Of a stretch of 51,981 bases of DNA, positions 1-8,002 are shown in pieces. Made by a program: the position numbers and the translations under genes. The stretch is taken from assembly GCA_009926935.1 (NCBI GenBank), contig RFNZ01000003.1, forward strand, positions 162,551 to 214,531. Direction: 5' to 3'. Each line of letters begins with the position of its first letter. Position 1 is the first letter of the stretch. Below the pieces are notes generated by a model, which saw only the letters and a program-made list of their open reading frames with translations, was not told where the DNA came from and searched no databases. The stretch comes from Pseudomonadota bacterium (GTDB taxonomy: Bacteria; Pseudomonadota; Alphaproteobacteria; Micavibrionales; UBA1664).

Positions 1-228
1 GTGCGCGCCGACAAGATTGGCGAAGACCGCTCAACACCCTTCCGCCTCAAGTTTATGCCGGACCATCCGGGCGCCGACGAAAACGGGTATGTAAAACTGC
101 CAAATATCAATACGCTGATCGAGGTTATGGACATGCGCGAGGCCCAAAGGTCTTACGAGGCCAACCTTGGTATGATTGAAATTGCACGTAACATGCTTGG
201 CCGCACGCTTGATTTGTTGCGCGGTTAA
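1..228 (+). CDS. flgC: Flagellar basal-body rod protein FlgC, C-terminal part (5' end outside window)
   Basis: The frame is open at the left edge, so the first codon (GTG) is an internal codon and not the start. About 75 residues are visible; FlgC is usually about 135 residues, so roughly the first 60 are missing. The C-terminus has the rod-protein signature MREAQRSYEAN followed by MLGRTLDLLRG, the coiled-coil-forming end shared by FlgC and related axial proteins. FlgC is a proximal rod subunit in the periplasm. FliE starts 29 bases downstream on the same strand, the usual flgB-flgC-fliE order, which supports FlgC rather than FlgB, FlgF or FlgG. Confidence 0.93.
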   Translation: MRADKIGEDRSTPFRLKFMPDHPGADENGYVKLPNINTLIEVMDMREAQRSYEANLGMIEIARNMLGRTLDLLRG

Positions 229-257
229 GTGAGACAATAAGGGAATAGGGGACAACC

Positions 258-572
258 ATGGTTGACAATGTAGGCAGCAAAGTTTCGCAGGCGATTGGGG
301 CTTATCTCAATACGGCCAAGATTGCCGATAAGGTGAGCGCGGGCGAGGATGACAGCTTCAGTTTTGGCAATCTTGTCAAATCGGCTATCGACCAGGTGGC
401 CAAGACCCAGAAGAAATCCGAAGCTGTTTCGGCACAGGCTGTCATTGGAAAGGCTGATCTGACAGATGTCGTGCAGGCTGTGACTGATGCCGAGCTTACC
501 CTCCAGACTGTTATGACCGTGCGCGACCGCCTGATTGGCGCGTATCAGGACATCATGCGGATGCCGATATAA
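258..572 (+). CDS. fliE: Flagellar hook-basal body complex protein FliE
   Basis: FliE joins the MS ring to the proximal rod. The 104-residue length is normal for the family. The C-terminal half carries the family signature: a VVQAVTDAELTLQTVMTVRD segment followed by a short end in DIMRMPI. A purine-rich stretch (GGGGACAA) precedes the ATG. The gene follows flgC in the same direction. Its stop codon is immediately followed by the stop codon of the convergent gene at 573, leaving no intergenic base, so no separate terminator fits between them. Confidence 0.96.
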   Translation: MVDNVGSKVSQAIGAYLNTAKIADKVSAGEDDSFSFGNLVKSAIDQVAKTQKKSEAVSAQAVIGKADLTDVVQAVTDAELTLQTVMTVRDRLIGAYQDIMRMPI

Positions 573-1511
573 TTACGGTTGTTGGGGCGTTGAGCCGCCA
601 TCACCATCAAGTGATTGCGCCAATTTAGGTGTAGAATTTTCTACGTTTCTCAGGAACGTATCCGCTAAATCCATTGTGCGTTTTGATGTCTGGACTGCTG
701 CAAAATGCCTTTCGTCTTCACCAAGATTGGCCGGTTTAGGATCCATGACAGTCAGGCGCAGAACTTCCAGTGCCAGTGTGACTGCAGCGGCATCAAGAAG
801 ATCTATCCCGCAGCGCAGGGCATCGTTTTTTGCCTTATCCAGCACGTCGGCACGAATAATGTGCTGCTCGCGCGGCCTTGGAATGTTTTCTCCCAGTTCT
901 TCATCGAAAACCGTTTCCGGGATTTCCTCGCCTGCTGCTGCGGCTTCCCTCTCGGCTATCGCGTTCTCGATTTCGACTTTAAATGCACGCTTGTGGACAA
1001 TGCGACCACGCCCTACGGCAGCCTGAACCGAGCTCCGCCCTACCTCAAGATGCGGTGATTTGAACATTTCAAAAACTTCATTGAGGTCGCTTAGGCGCAC
1101 CATAGATTGCGCGTGATCGTTATCGTTATTTGGGAAAACGTGTTCGGGGTGGTCGGCGCTGAATTCACGAGAGGCTTCAAAAAGCATATTCGCTTTTACT
1201 TCCGAATCTATCGCAGTTTCGAGACTTGCCGAGCAGGCCAGTGAAGCGCGGTGTATGCGCTTTATTGTTGCTTCCTCTTTTGTCTTTATTTCGTCATCAG
1301 GGCCTGTGCGCTCGGTCATTGGCTCTTCCAGCTGAGCCATATTGAAATCAGGGTCGAAAACCTGAGGGCCCAATACAAGGCTTACGAACTCGCTCAGCTC
1401 GCCAATTTTACCGGCGCTTACGGCTTCATGAACGCGGCGCGTTTCGTCCAGCTTTTGTTGGAGTTGATCAAAAAGCTGCTTTGTCGTTGTGACAGGTGTC
1501 ATTGCGGGCAT
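573..1511 (-). CDS. Uncharacterised helical protein, paralogue of the next gene
   Basis: No known family was recognised. The 312-residue product is predicted to be largely alpha-helical and soluble, with no signal peptide or membrane segment. It aligns along its length with the product of 1606-2421: HEAVSAGKIGELS matches LDAVSSGKLVEFS, FPNNDNDHAQSMVRLS matches FTNNDQDQKQAEARLA, and a C-terminal helix LDAAAVTLALEVLRL matches VEAAQILMAGELLRI. It has an acidic, charged insertion around residues 170-215 that its paralogue lacks. The ATG at 1511 has AGAGG five bases upstream; a second ATG lies three codons later. It lies antisense to the flagellar genes, stop-to-stop with fliE. Function unknown. 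Confidence 0.8.
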   Translation of the reverse strand: MPAMTPVTTTKQLFDQLQQKLDETRRVHEAVSAGKIGELSEFVSLVLGPQVFDPDFNMAQLEEPMTERTGPDDEIKTKEEATIKRIHRASLACSASLETAIDSEVKANMLFEASREFSADHPEHVFPNNDNDHAQSMVRLSDLNEVFEMFKSPHLEVGRSSVQAAVGRGRIVHKRAFKVEIENAIAEREAAAAGEEIPETVFDEELGENIPRPREQHIIRADVLDKAKNDALRCGIDLLDAAAVTLALEVLRLTVMDPKPANLGEDERHFAAVQTSKRTMDLADTFLRNVENSTPKLAQSLDGDGGSTPQQP

Positions 1512-1605
1512 CGATACCTCTGCGGTTGGCAGAATGAACTCCCGCTTTTATACTACGCCTTATGTAAATAATTCAATAACAGGGGGGTTTGTTATTATTT
1601 TTCAG

Positions 1606-2421
1606 CTAGTTAAGCTTTTGCGTGGGCGGAGGGGTGCCGTTGTCATTGTCATCGTTTTCGATACTCCAGCGACGGCGCAAGTGAGGTGATGCCTCATCCG
1701 CATTTTGGAGGAGTGTGCCTGCCCATTGCAGGTTGCGCGTGACCGCATCCAGCGCTGCCTTGTGCGTACCGTTTTCCAGCACAGCCTGTGCGGTATCGAC
1801 ATGAGACCTGATGCGCAGCAATTCACCGGCCATTAAAATTTGTGCAGCCTCTACCCTTGCAAGCCCGGCCTTGAGATAGGCGCTGCTTGAATCTTCTAGA
1901 ATTTTGATGCGCAGCGCGTATTGCGGTGTGCCTTGTTGCAGTTCGTTTATGTAGTCGGTGATGAGTGCCTGCTCTTGCGTTTCCCGCGCTTCGGATACGG
2001 CGTCTTTATCGTCCCACGGTCTTTCCTTGTATTCGTCGGTCATGATGGAAAGGCGGGCGAGGCGGGCTTCTGCTTGTTTCTGATCCTGATCGTTGTTGGT
2101 GAAGTGCGCGCCTGTCGCCTGCGCATGCTGCGATGTTGCCTTAAATAGGGCTAAGGTCGCTATCTCACCTTCCGTTGCAAGTGTGGTTGCATCAATGCAT
2201 TTGGCCGAGCAGGTTTCCATGCGGGTGTCTACAAATTGCAACACGCGTGCTTCATCTACTTGGACGTCCGCCGGTATGTCACCAAAAATGGCTTCAGGAT
2301 TAGCGGAAAACTCAACGAGCTTGCCGGAAGAAACGGCATCTAAAACCAACTGCATATCGGCGATGCCTTTTGAAAGGGCTCTGAAGTCGAGGACTATTTG
2401 GGGTAACTCGTTGTCGGCCAT
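1606..2421 (-). CDS. Uncharacterised helical protein, paralogue of the previous gene
   Basis: The product is 271 residues, mostly helical, with no signal peptide or membrane segment and an Asn/Asp/Pro-rich C-terminal tail. It matches the 573-1511 product at both ends and in the middle (SGK, NND and xLLRI/xVLRL blocks), so the two genes arose by duplication. The ATG at 2421 is preceded by AAGGA at a good distance. The genes at 2449-3276, 1606-2421 and 573-1511 run in the same direction with short gaps and may form an operon lying against the flagellar genes. Function unknown; the position between fliE and fliQ is suggestive but does not prove a flagellar role. Confidence 0.8.
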   Translation of the reverse strand: MADNELPQIVLDFRALSKGIADMQLVLDAVSSGKLVEFSANPEAIFGDIPADVQVDEARVLQFVDTRMETCSAKCIDATTLATEGEIATLALFKATSQHAQATGAHFTNNDQDQKQAEARLARLSIMTDEYKERPWDDKDAVSEARETQEQALITDYINELQQGTPQYALRIKILEDSSSAYLKAGLARVEAAQILMAGELLRIRSHVDTAQAVLENGTHKAALDAVTRNLQWAGTLLQNADEASPHLRRRWSIENDDNDNGTPPPTQKLN

Positions 2422-2448
2422 GACTGTGGTCCTTATCTGTTTTAAGGT

Positions 2449-3276
2449 TTACATCAGGTGGAGTGAGCCACCGTCTTTGTCCGCGCGTTTCATGCGACGG
2501 ACCCGGTCGTATTTTTGTGCGTATCTATCGACTGTAACGCCGTTCATGCCGATATGCGGGTGAAGGGCCTTGAGGTCGACCGCCGAGCGACGGCCCTCCG
2601 CCTTCATGGCCTTGCGGCTTTTTGCTTCATCAAAGGCTACGATGCCTCTTTGCGCGCGGCGCGCTTTGTGCAGGAGCCAGGTTTTAGCCATTTCAGATTC
2701 ATTGAGGCGGCGGAGGAAGCGCAGCTGGCCCATGTGCGCATCGGAGATACGAGCGAGAAAATTCAGCTCGTGCAACCGAGCGAGTTCTTCCGTTTTGATC
2801 AGAGTCCACGCTTTGTTATGAGGGCCTGCCATGATGGCGTTAAACTGATCTTTGAGGTCGGGCCTGTCGAAACCGTAATCTTCCAGTCGCCACATCGCTT
2901 CCTCATACTGGCTTTGGAAGTTGAGGGCTATTTGGTGACGTTCGTCAGCCACGTAAAGATGTTGGTCTTCGGCAAAAAGGCCGAAAATCATGCGGACGCG
3001 CTGGAGGTATGGGCGCTGTTTTTCCAGCTTCAGGAAATCAAGGCATGCCTCGGCGTAGGCGCCGATATTCGAGCCGTAATTGTGATAGGCTTCTTCCTCG
3101 ATGTCGGCGGGGCTGCGGGTATTGATGCTGCTGAAATGGGTATCCGAAAACAGGGCAAGCTCTTTTTCAGGGATTTCGCCTTTGGCCATAGCCTCGGCTG
3201 CGCCGATAGCTATCAAAAGCAACCGCTCTTCGTTTTTGTGGCGGCTATCAAGAATGCCAAGTTCTGTAATTTCCAT
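2449..3276 (-). CDS. Uncharacterised helical protein
   Basis: The product is about 275 residues, rich in charged and aromatic residues and predicted alpha-helical. It has a basic C-terminal third (many Arg/Lys between about residues 205 and 270), which could bind nucleic acid, although that is only inference. The start is uncertain: ATG at 3276, or GTG at 3291, which adds five residues; an AGG lies just before the ATG. No family was recognised. An N-terminal segment (AAEAMAKGEIPE) faintly resembles the VSSGKLVEF region of the two downstream neighbours, but the similarity is too weak to call a third paralogue. It is the first gene of the minus-strand trio and lies divergent to fliQ, 56 bases away. 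Confidence 0.75.
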   Translation of the reverse strand: MEITELGILDSRHKNEERLLLIAIGAAEAMAKGEIPEKELALFSDTHFSSINTRSPADIEEEAYHNYGSNIGAYAEACLDFLKLEKQRPYLQRVRMIFGLFAEDQHLYVADERHQIALNFQSQYEEAMWRLEDYGFDRPDLKDQFNAIMAGPHNKAWTLIKTEELARLHELNFLARISDAHMGQLRFLRRLNESEMAKTWLLHKARRAQRGIVAFDEAKSRKAMKAEGRRSAVDLKALHPHIGMNGVTVDRYAQKYDRVRRMKRADKDGGSLHLM

Positions 3277-3332
3277 AGCCTGTTCTGGCACAAAGACATG
3301 ACAGAACGCAAGACTCTCGATAGCATGGGGCC

Positions 3333-3605
3333 ATGGACCAAGCGATCATCCTCGATTATTCCCGCGAAGCCATCTGGCTGACCCTCAAGATCGGGACGCC
3401 GGTGATGCTGATTGGCCTTTTTGTGGGCGTTCTGGTTGGCCTGTTTCAGGCGCTGACGCAGATTCAGGAGATGACACTGACATTTGTGCCCAAGATTATT
3501 GCCATTTTCGGGTCTCTTTTTATATTGCTGCCTTTTATGGGCACGACGTTGGCCGAGTTTACGCGCTCGCTTGCTGACCAGATCATCGGGCTGCCTATCA
3601 ACTAG
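3333..3605 (+). CDS. fliQ: Flagellar type III export protein FliQ
   Basis: FliQ is a small inner-membrane subunit of the flagellar export gate (FliP5-FliQ4-FliR1). The 90-residue length and two hydrophobic helices (about residues 15-37 and 50-72) fit the family, as do the conserved GLFQALTQIQEMTLTFVPKI core and the start DQAIILDYSREAIW. An overlapping ATG at 3325 is in another frame. In related clusters fliQ is normally followed by fliR; here two unrelated genes separate them. fliP is not in the window. Confidence 0.96.
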   Translation: MDQAIILDYSREAIWLTLKIGTPVMLIGLFVGVLVGLFQALTQIQEMTLTFVPKIIAIFGSLFILLPFMGTTLAEFTRSLADQIIGLPIN

Positions 3606-3618
3606 GGCGGCTTTTATC

Positions 3619-3648
3619 TTGACATAATTTAGGGGCGTATTTTATAAA
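3619..3648 (+). promoter_or_regulatory. Sigma70-type promoter for the gene at 3684
   Basis: TTGACA (3619-3624) and TATAAA (3643-3648) are separated by 18 bases. The start codon of the next gene lies 36 bases beyond the -10 element, with AAGGG at 3671-3675 as ribosome site. This implies that the gene between fliQ and fliR is transcribed on its own and is not only read from the flagellar promoter. Confidence 0.6.
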
Positions 3649-3683
3649 ACCCACCATAAAAGTTAAGAAAAAGGGTTTTTTGT

Positions 3684-5165
3684 ATGTCACAAGATGCTGT
3701 ATCGACCGAAGCTATTTTGCCTGAAGCGTATGAAAGATTGGGCGCACACGCCAAAGCGATAGGGGAGATGCTTTTTGGTGTGCCCGGCGTTAGTTATGCC
3801 GCAGGTGATTTTGCTCGCAGTGCCGAGTTTAAGGTCAAACCACTTGCTTTTTCACCGGCAGTAAATTTTGAAGCGCATAAAGCCTACGCATCACTCAAAA
3901 TTTTTCTTTTGAGGCTTACCCCTGATGCCAGCCTGAACCCTCCGCATGGGCAAATGACATTTCAAGGGGCTGCGGTTGAGCCGCATAACCGCTTCCATGA
4001 AAATTTTGCCGCACTTGTAGCCGCCATTAAAACAAGCCGTGAGAACTGGAGTGGTCGGGCTAATGGTGCCGATTATGACCGCGTTCAAGCTGAGGTGTTG
4101 AATGAAGGTAAGCTGATGGCAGAGGTCTCAAGGCTTGCGGGGACGATGGATATGTTCTTTCCGGTACAAGCTCATGAGCGTGACGTAACTGATAACACTG
4201 AAGCAGATACGACCGAAGCTGCTGTGGCACCTGCTGCTGCGCTTGAGCCGCGCGTGAGTGCTACTGCTGAACCTGTCCCTTATACGCGTTTTTCGAGAGG
4301 TGGCGGTGCTGATACATATTGGCGTGCGCGTGCTGCGGCGATTGTTGCGGCTCTTTTACTGATCATGCTGACGCCTGATAGATTGACTAACGGCGGGCAT
4401 GGTTTTTCTGCAGGTGGACGTGGGTTTGCGACGGCCGATGTTATGCCTGAAGTTTTCGCACGTTCAGCCGTATGCCCTGATGATGCAAGTGAGCCTTGCG
4501 CTGTTGTTGCTCAACTTCCTGATACGGTTGCGGTGATTGAAAGGCCGTTGCCGTATGAGCAGCTGTTTGATTTTGATCCACGCCTGATTACAATTGCGGA
4601 GCCACCTCAAGACACGCTGCGCGAAAATTTCTGCTGCCTGTCTGCAAATGCGGGCTGTATCCGCAACCTTGAGATGTTCAAGGAGGTTGTAGCTGCGACT
4701 GCCGCGCATGTTACCCAGATCAAGAATGGTAAAATGTGGCTTGGCAGGCTGAATGACCAGACACTGTCTGAAGAAAATCTGGCAACTGCGCTTAAAGAGG
4801 TCTCGCACTTTTTCTTTTACACGGCAAAACAGCCTAACCCTGAAATGGCACTCAAGGCCGCCACACTTGCTGGCTTACTGGTGCCAAACGAGCCTGTTTT
4901 TGCAATGCGCGCTGCCAAGGTAATGGAGCATGCGGGTGATATGTATCTGCGTTTTGGATATGAGGCCCATGCGCTGGATTACATTGAGCGTGCCCTTGAT
5001 ATACTGGAGCGTGTGCCGCAAAGTGCCGATAAGCGCAGCCTCTATAAAAGGCTTTACAGCATGGCGGCCATGACGAATGTCATTGATGCAGGTACGAACG
5101 AGCCCGATGAACGCGCGATCGTGCGCGGCGAATATGCCTGCGGTATTAACCGACTTATGCCCTAA
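3684..5165 (+). CDS. Uncharacterised protein with one weak membrane segment and a TPR-like C-terminus
   Basis: The product is 493 residues and no family was recognised. Residues 1 to about 165 form an N-terminal region without a signal peptide. It is followed by an Ala/Thr/Glu-rich linker (about 165-205) and a short hydrophobic stretch near residues 213-231 (AAAIVAALLLIML) that may cross the membrane once. The C-terminal half holds clustered cysteines (CPDDASEPC, then CCLSANAGC) and a helical end around LRFGYEAHALDYIERALDIL that resembles a tetratricopeptide repeat. If the segment is a true membrane helix, the cysteine-rich half would be periplasmic. It has its own promoter and sits between fliQ and fliR, so a role at the flagellar base is possible but unproven. 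Confidence 0.75.
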   Translation: MSQDAVSTEAILPEAYERLGAHAKAIGEMLFGVPGVSYAAGDFARSAEFKVKPLAFSPAVNFEAHKAYASLKIFLLRLTPDASLNPPHGQMTFQGAAVEPHNRFHENFAALVAAIKTSRENWSGRANGADYDRVQAEVLNEGKLMAEVSRLAGTMDMFFPVQAHERDVTDNTEADTTEAAVAPAAALEPRVSATAEPVPYTRFSRGGGADTYWRARAAAIVAALLLIMLTPDRLTNGGHGFSAGGRGFATADVMPEVFARSAVCPDDASEPCAVVAQLPDTVAVIERPLPYEQLFDFDPRLITIAEPPQDTLRENFCCLSANAGCIRNLEMFKEVVAATAAHVTQIKNGKMWLGRLNDQTLSEENLATALKEVSHFFFYTAKQPNPEMALKAATLAGLLVPNEPVFAMRAAKVMEHAGDMYLRFGYEAHALDYIERALDILERVPQSADKRSLYKRLYSMAAMTNVIDAGTNEPDERAIVRGEYACGINRLMP

Positions 5166-5171
5166 GAGGGG

Positions 5172-6050
5172 TTACTGCCTGTAGCGCAGGTGGCCGGCAT
5201 CCGGCTCGTTTGCGGATACGCCGCCAAAGAAAACCGTCCGGGGGTCTTGTCCTGCCGATTGCGCGAGCAGGAGGATCGACTGATAAGTCTCGGCGCGGTG
5301 GTCTTCAATGTCGTTGATGCGCTTTACGTGTTTTCCGAGATGCTCGGCAACATCAATCGGATCAAGTTTTACGCCGTCAGGCGCTTTTGAATAGGCGTGT
5401 AAAATACCCAGTTCACGGTCGCAGTAATCGAGATACAGCGCGAATGCCTTCGAGGAAAAAGAAAAGGCGGTCGTGAGATACGTGAAGCGCGCGCTAGAAA
5501 AAAGTTCCGGTTTGGCATCTTTGAACATGACACGGCCTTGCCTTGCCATGTTTTCGGTACGCGCGAAGCGGTCCCGTATATGCGCGAGGTTATGGCGGGC
5601 AAGAGGAAGGTCAAACGCATCGGGATGATAGCGAAGTGCGTAATCGAATCTTTCCAGGGCGTAGGTTGCGAGTTCGTGAGCGTTTTTTTCCCAGCGGAGG
5701 GTTTGTGTATAGGCATCATGTGCGATACGTGGGGAGCCATAAAAACCGTTCATCTCACCGTGATTCAGCCATTCACGCATAAAGAGCGAGTGAATGACCC
5801 AGGCGTGGTAGGCCACGCTTGCGGCCATAGCTAGGGCGGGTGTTACATCGCGAGCCAAGACAAGGCGTGATGCCAGCGTATTCTGGTACGTGACATCCGT
5901 TGTTCCGAAATGGGCCCTCAGGCGCTGTGCATGCCCTGGATCGTTTTCGAGCCCTGTGCAACCTGCTGCCAGTGCCAGTTTGATCTGGCCTGCGCGTGCG
6001 ATTGTATCGCGGTCGTTAATCGTGAGGTTGTTGGCGGCGTATTGAGACAT
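5172..6050 (-). CDS. Uncharacterised helical protein
   Basis: The product is 292 residues and no family was recognised. It is predicted all-helical and is rich in His, Tyr and Arg, with no signal peptide and no convincing membrane helix. It contains repeated patterns of the type W-x-H-x-L-F and R-W-E-K-N-A-H-E-L that suggest a helical bundle. The ATG at 6050 lacks a clear ribosome site. The gene is convergent with 3684-5165 (six bases between stops) and divergent from fliR, with an 80-base control region between them. Confidence 0.72.
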   Translation of the reverse strand: MSQYAANNLTINDRDTIARAGQIKLALAAGCTGLENDPGHAQRLRAHFGTTDVTYQNTLASRLVLARDVTPALAMAASVAYHAWVIHSLFMREWLNHGEMNGFYGSPRIAHDAYTQTLRWEKNAHELATYALERFDYALRYHPDAFDLPLARHNLAHIRDRFARTENMARQGRVMFKDAKPELFSSARFTYLTTAFSFSSKAFALYLDYCDRELGILHAYSKAPDGVKLDPIDVAEHLGKHVKRINDIEDHRAETYQSILLLAQSAGQDPRTVFFGGVSANEPDAGHLRYRQ

Positions 6051-6129
6051 ACAGGTTTAATAATTATGTTAACGGATGTTCGCAAGATTTCTTTGCCACA
6101 AGGGTTTACCCAGATACTCTTTCCCATAG

Positions 6130-6927
6130 ATGGAATCGCTCTTACAGCAACTTGTCGTTGGTCAGGTTTACGCTTTCATGCTTGTCTTTGTCCGTGTGGG
6201 TACGGCGATGATGATCATGCCGGGCGTGGGCGACGGCTTTGTGCCTGAGCGTGTACGGCTTTTATTTGCGCTGTCGTTTGCTGTCATTATTACCCCTACG
6301 GTTGCTGCGACCTTGCCCGAGTTTGCCGCGGCCAGCCTGCCGTTCCTGCTATTGCTTTTAGGTGAGTTTATTACCGGGCTGTTTATAGGCACGATTGCGC
6401 GGATTTTTATGACCGCACTGGATACGGCGGGTATGATGATCTCGATCCAGACGGGGCTTGCCAACGCCCAGATATTCAACCCTGCTTTTGCGGCGCAAGG
6501 CTCGATCATGGGTGCGTTTTTATCGATAACGGGTGCGTTATTGCTATTTGCCACCAACCTCCATCACGTGCTTTTGACAGCTATCGTGGATAGTTACCGC
6601 AGTTTCCCGCCCGGCATGCTGGAGGTAGGATTTGCCGGTGATATGGCCCAGACGCTTTCCTTGGCTGTAACAAAAGCATTTGCCATTGGCCTGCACATGG
6701 CGATGCCTTTTGTTATCGTTACCACCATGATCTATGTGGCGATGGGTATACTTTCGCGCCTGATGCCGCAGTTGCAGGTGTTTGTGCTTTCGATCCCCGT
6801 CCAGATCATTGCGGGCCTCCTTACGTTTATCTTAACGTTTGCGGCGGCCATGGTTTATTGGCTAGGCCATTACGAGGCCGCTATCGTAACTTTTTCGGAT
6901 ATGAATGCCGGAGGCAATGGTGGCTGA
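6130..6927 (+). CDS. fliR: Flagellar type III export protein FliR
   Basis: FliR is the single-copy membrane subunit of the flagellar export gate. The 265-residue length and several hydrophobic helices match the family. Conserved features include the N-terminal FMLVFVRVGTAMMIMPG, the GLFIGTIARIFMTALDTAG block and the IQTGLANAQIFNPAF motif. The flhB gene overlaps its 3' end, a translational coupling seen in many flagellar clusters. The Shine-Dalgarno sequence is weak. Confidence 0.97.
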   Translation: MESLLQQLVVGQVYAFMLVFVRVGTAMMIMPGVGDGFVPERVRLLFALSFAVIITPTVAATLPEFAAASLPFLLLLLGEFITGLFIGTIARIFMTALDTAGMMISIQTGLANAQIFNPAFAAQGSIMGAFLSITGALLLFATNLHHVLLTAIVDSYRSFPPGMLEVGFAGDMAQTLSLAVTKAFAIGLHMAMPFVIVTTMIYVAMGILSRLMPQLQVFVLSIPVQIIAGLLTFILTFAAAMVYWLGHYEAAIVTFSDMNAGGNGG

Positions 6928-7990
6928 AGGCGAAGAAACCGAAGACTCCCAGAAAACCGAAGATCCTACGCCCAAAAAGCTTGAGGAAGCCCGCAAGCGC
7001 GGGCAGGTACCCGTTAGCAAGGAAACCAATACCTGGATCATGCTTTTGATCTCGACGATTGTCGTGGTTGCGATGGTCCCCGGCATATCGGCACGATTGA
7101 GCGAGCTTTTATCCATCATCATGAATCAGTCATGGCAGACGATTGGTGTGCCTGGCCTTATGCGCGTGGTCATGCGGATTACGCTTGATGTCTTTATCAT
7201 TATTGCAGCGCCTTTGGCCGTGCTGTTTGTTGCGGCTTTTGTCGGGCCGTTTGCACAGGTGGGGCCCTTGTATTCAACCGAGGTCATCAGTCTCGATCTT
7301 GGCAAGCTCTCGCCGATACAAGGTTTTAAAAGGCTGTTTTCAAAGAAATCGCTCTTTGAGTTTGTTAAGGGGATTCTCAAGGTTGTCATTATAGGAACGG
7401 TCTCTTTTTACGCGCTTAGACCGTATTTCGATGGCATAGAGCACGTGATCGATTTACCCATTCCGCAGTTGATGGAAGAGATGATGGAAATGTTTGTGGC
7501 CATGATGGTCGCTATCTTGACCACGTTGTTTTTGCTTGCGGGCGCCGATCTTATTTTTCAGCGCTATTCGCATTACTTGCAAATGCGCATGAGCCGTCAG
7601 GAAATCAAAGATGAATACAAGCAGACGGAAGGGGACCCCCATGTACGGTCCCGCATCCGGCAGCTGCGGATGGAGCGTGCAAGGCAGCGCATGATGCAAA
7701 ACGTGCCCAGTTCTACGGTGGTCGTCACCAACCCTACCCACTTTGCCGTTGCCCTCAAATACGAGCCGGATGAGATGGATGCGCCTATTTGTGTGGCCAA
7801 AGGGCAGGACCTCATAGCCCTCAGAATTAGGCAGGTTGCCGAAGAAAATGGAGTCATAATAGTCGAAAATCCGCCGCTGGCGCGTACGCTTTTCAAGGTT
7901 CTGGACATAGATGACACCATCCCGCCCGAGCATTACAAGGCTGTGGCTGAAGTGATATCCTACGTTTTCCGCATGAAGAAAAAGCTGTAG
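6917..7990 (+). CDS. flhB: Flagellar export switch protein FlhB
   Basis: FlhB is a membrane protein that switches export specificity from rod/hook to filament substrates by autocleavage in its cytoplasmic domain. The cleavage motif NPTH is present at about residue 272, between VVVT and FAVALKY. The N-terminus has the usual KTEDPTPKKLEEARKRGQV segment, followed by four hydrophobic helices. Length is about 357 residues. The start is uncertain: ATG at 6905, ATG at 6917 or GTG at 6920. The family N-terminus and a GGAGG at 6910-6914 favour 6917 or 6920. It overlaps fliR by 8-23 bases and lies 12 bases before cckA. Confidence 0.96.
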   Translation: MVAEGEETEDSQKTEDPTPKKLEEARKRGQVPVSKETNTWIMLLISTIVVVAMVPGISARLSELLSIIMNQSWQTIGVPGLMRVVMRITLDVFIIIAAPLAVLFVAAFVGPFAQVGPLYSTEVISLDLGKLSPIQGFKRLFSKKSLFEFVKGILKVVIIGTVSFYALRPYFDGIEHVIDLPIPQLMEEMMEMFVAMMVAILTTLFLLAGADLIFQRYSHYLQMRMSRQEIKDEYKQTEGDPHVRSRIRQLRMERARQRMMQNVPSSTVVVTNPTHFAVALKYEPDEMDAPICVAKGQDLIALRIRQVAEENGVIIVENPPLARTLFKVLDIDDTIPPEHYKAVAEVISYVFRMKKKL

Positions 7991-8002
7991 AATTGCGGCG
8001 GT

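Noticed and set aside
2515..3381. 288-codon frame on the plus strand
   Set aside because: It lies antisense to the gene at 2449-3276 and overlaps the fliQ start in another frame, has no ribosome site, and its product resembles no protein. The minus-strand gene and fliQ explain the region.
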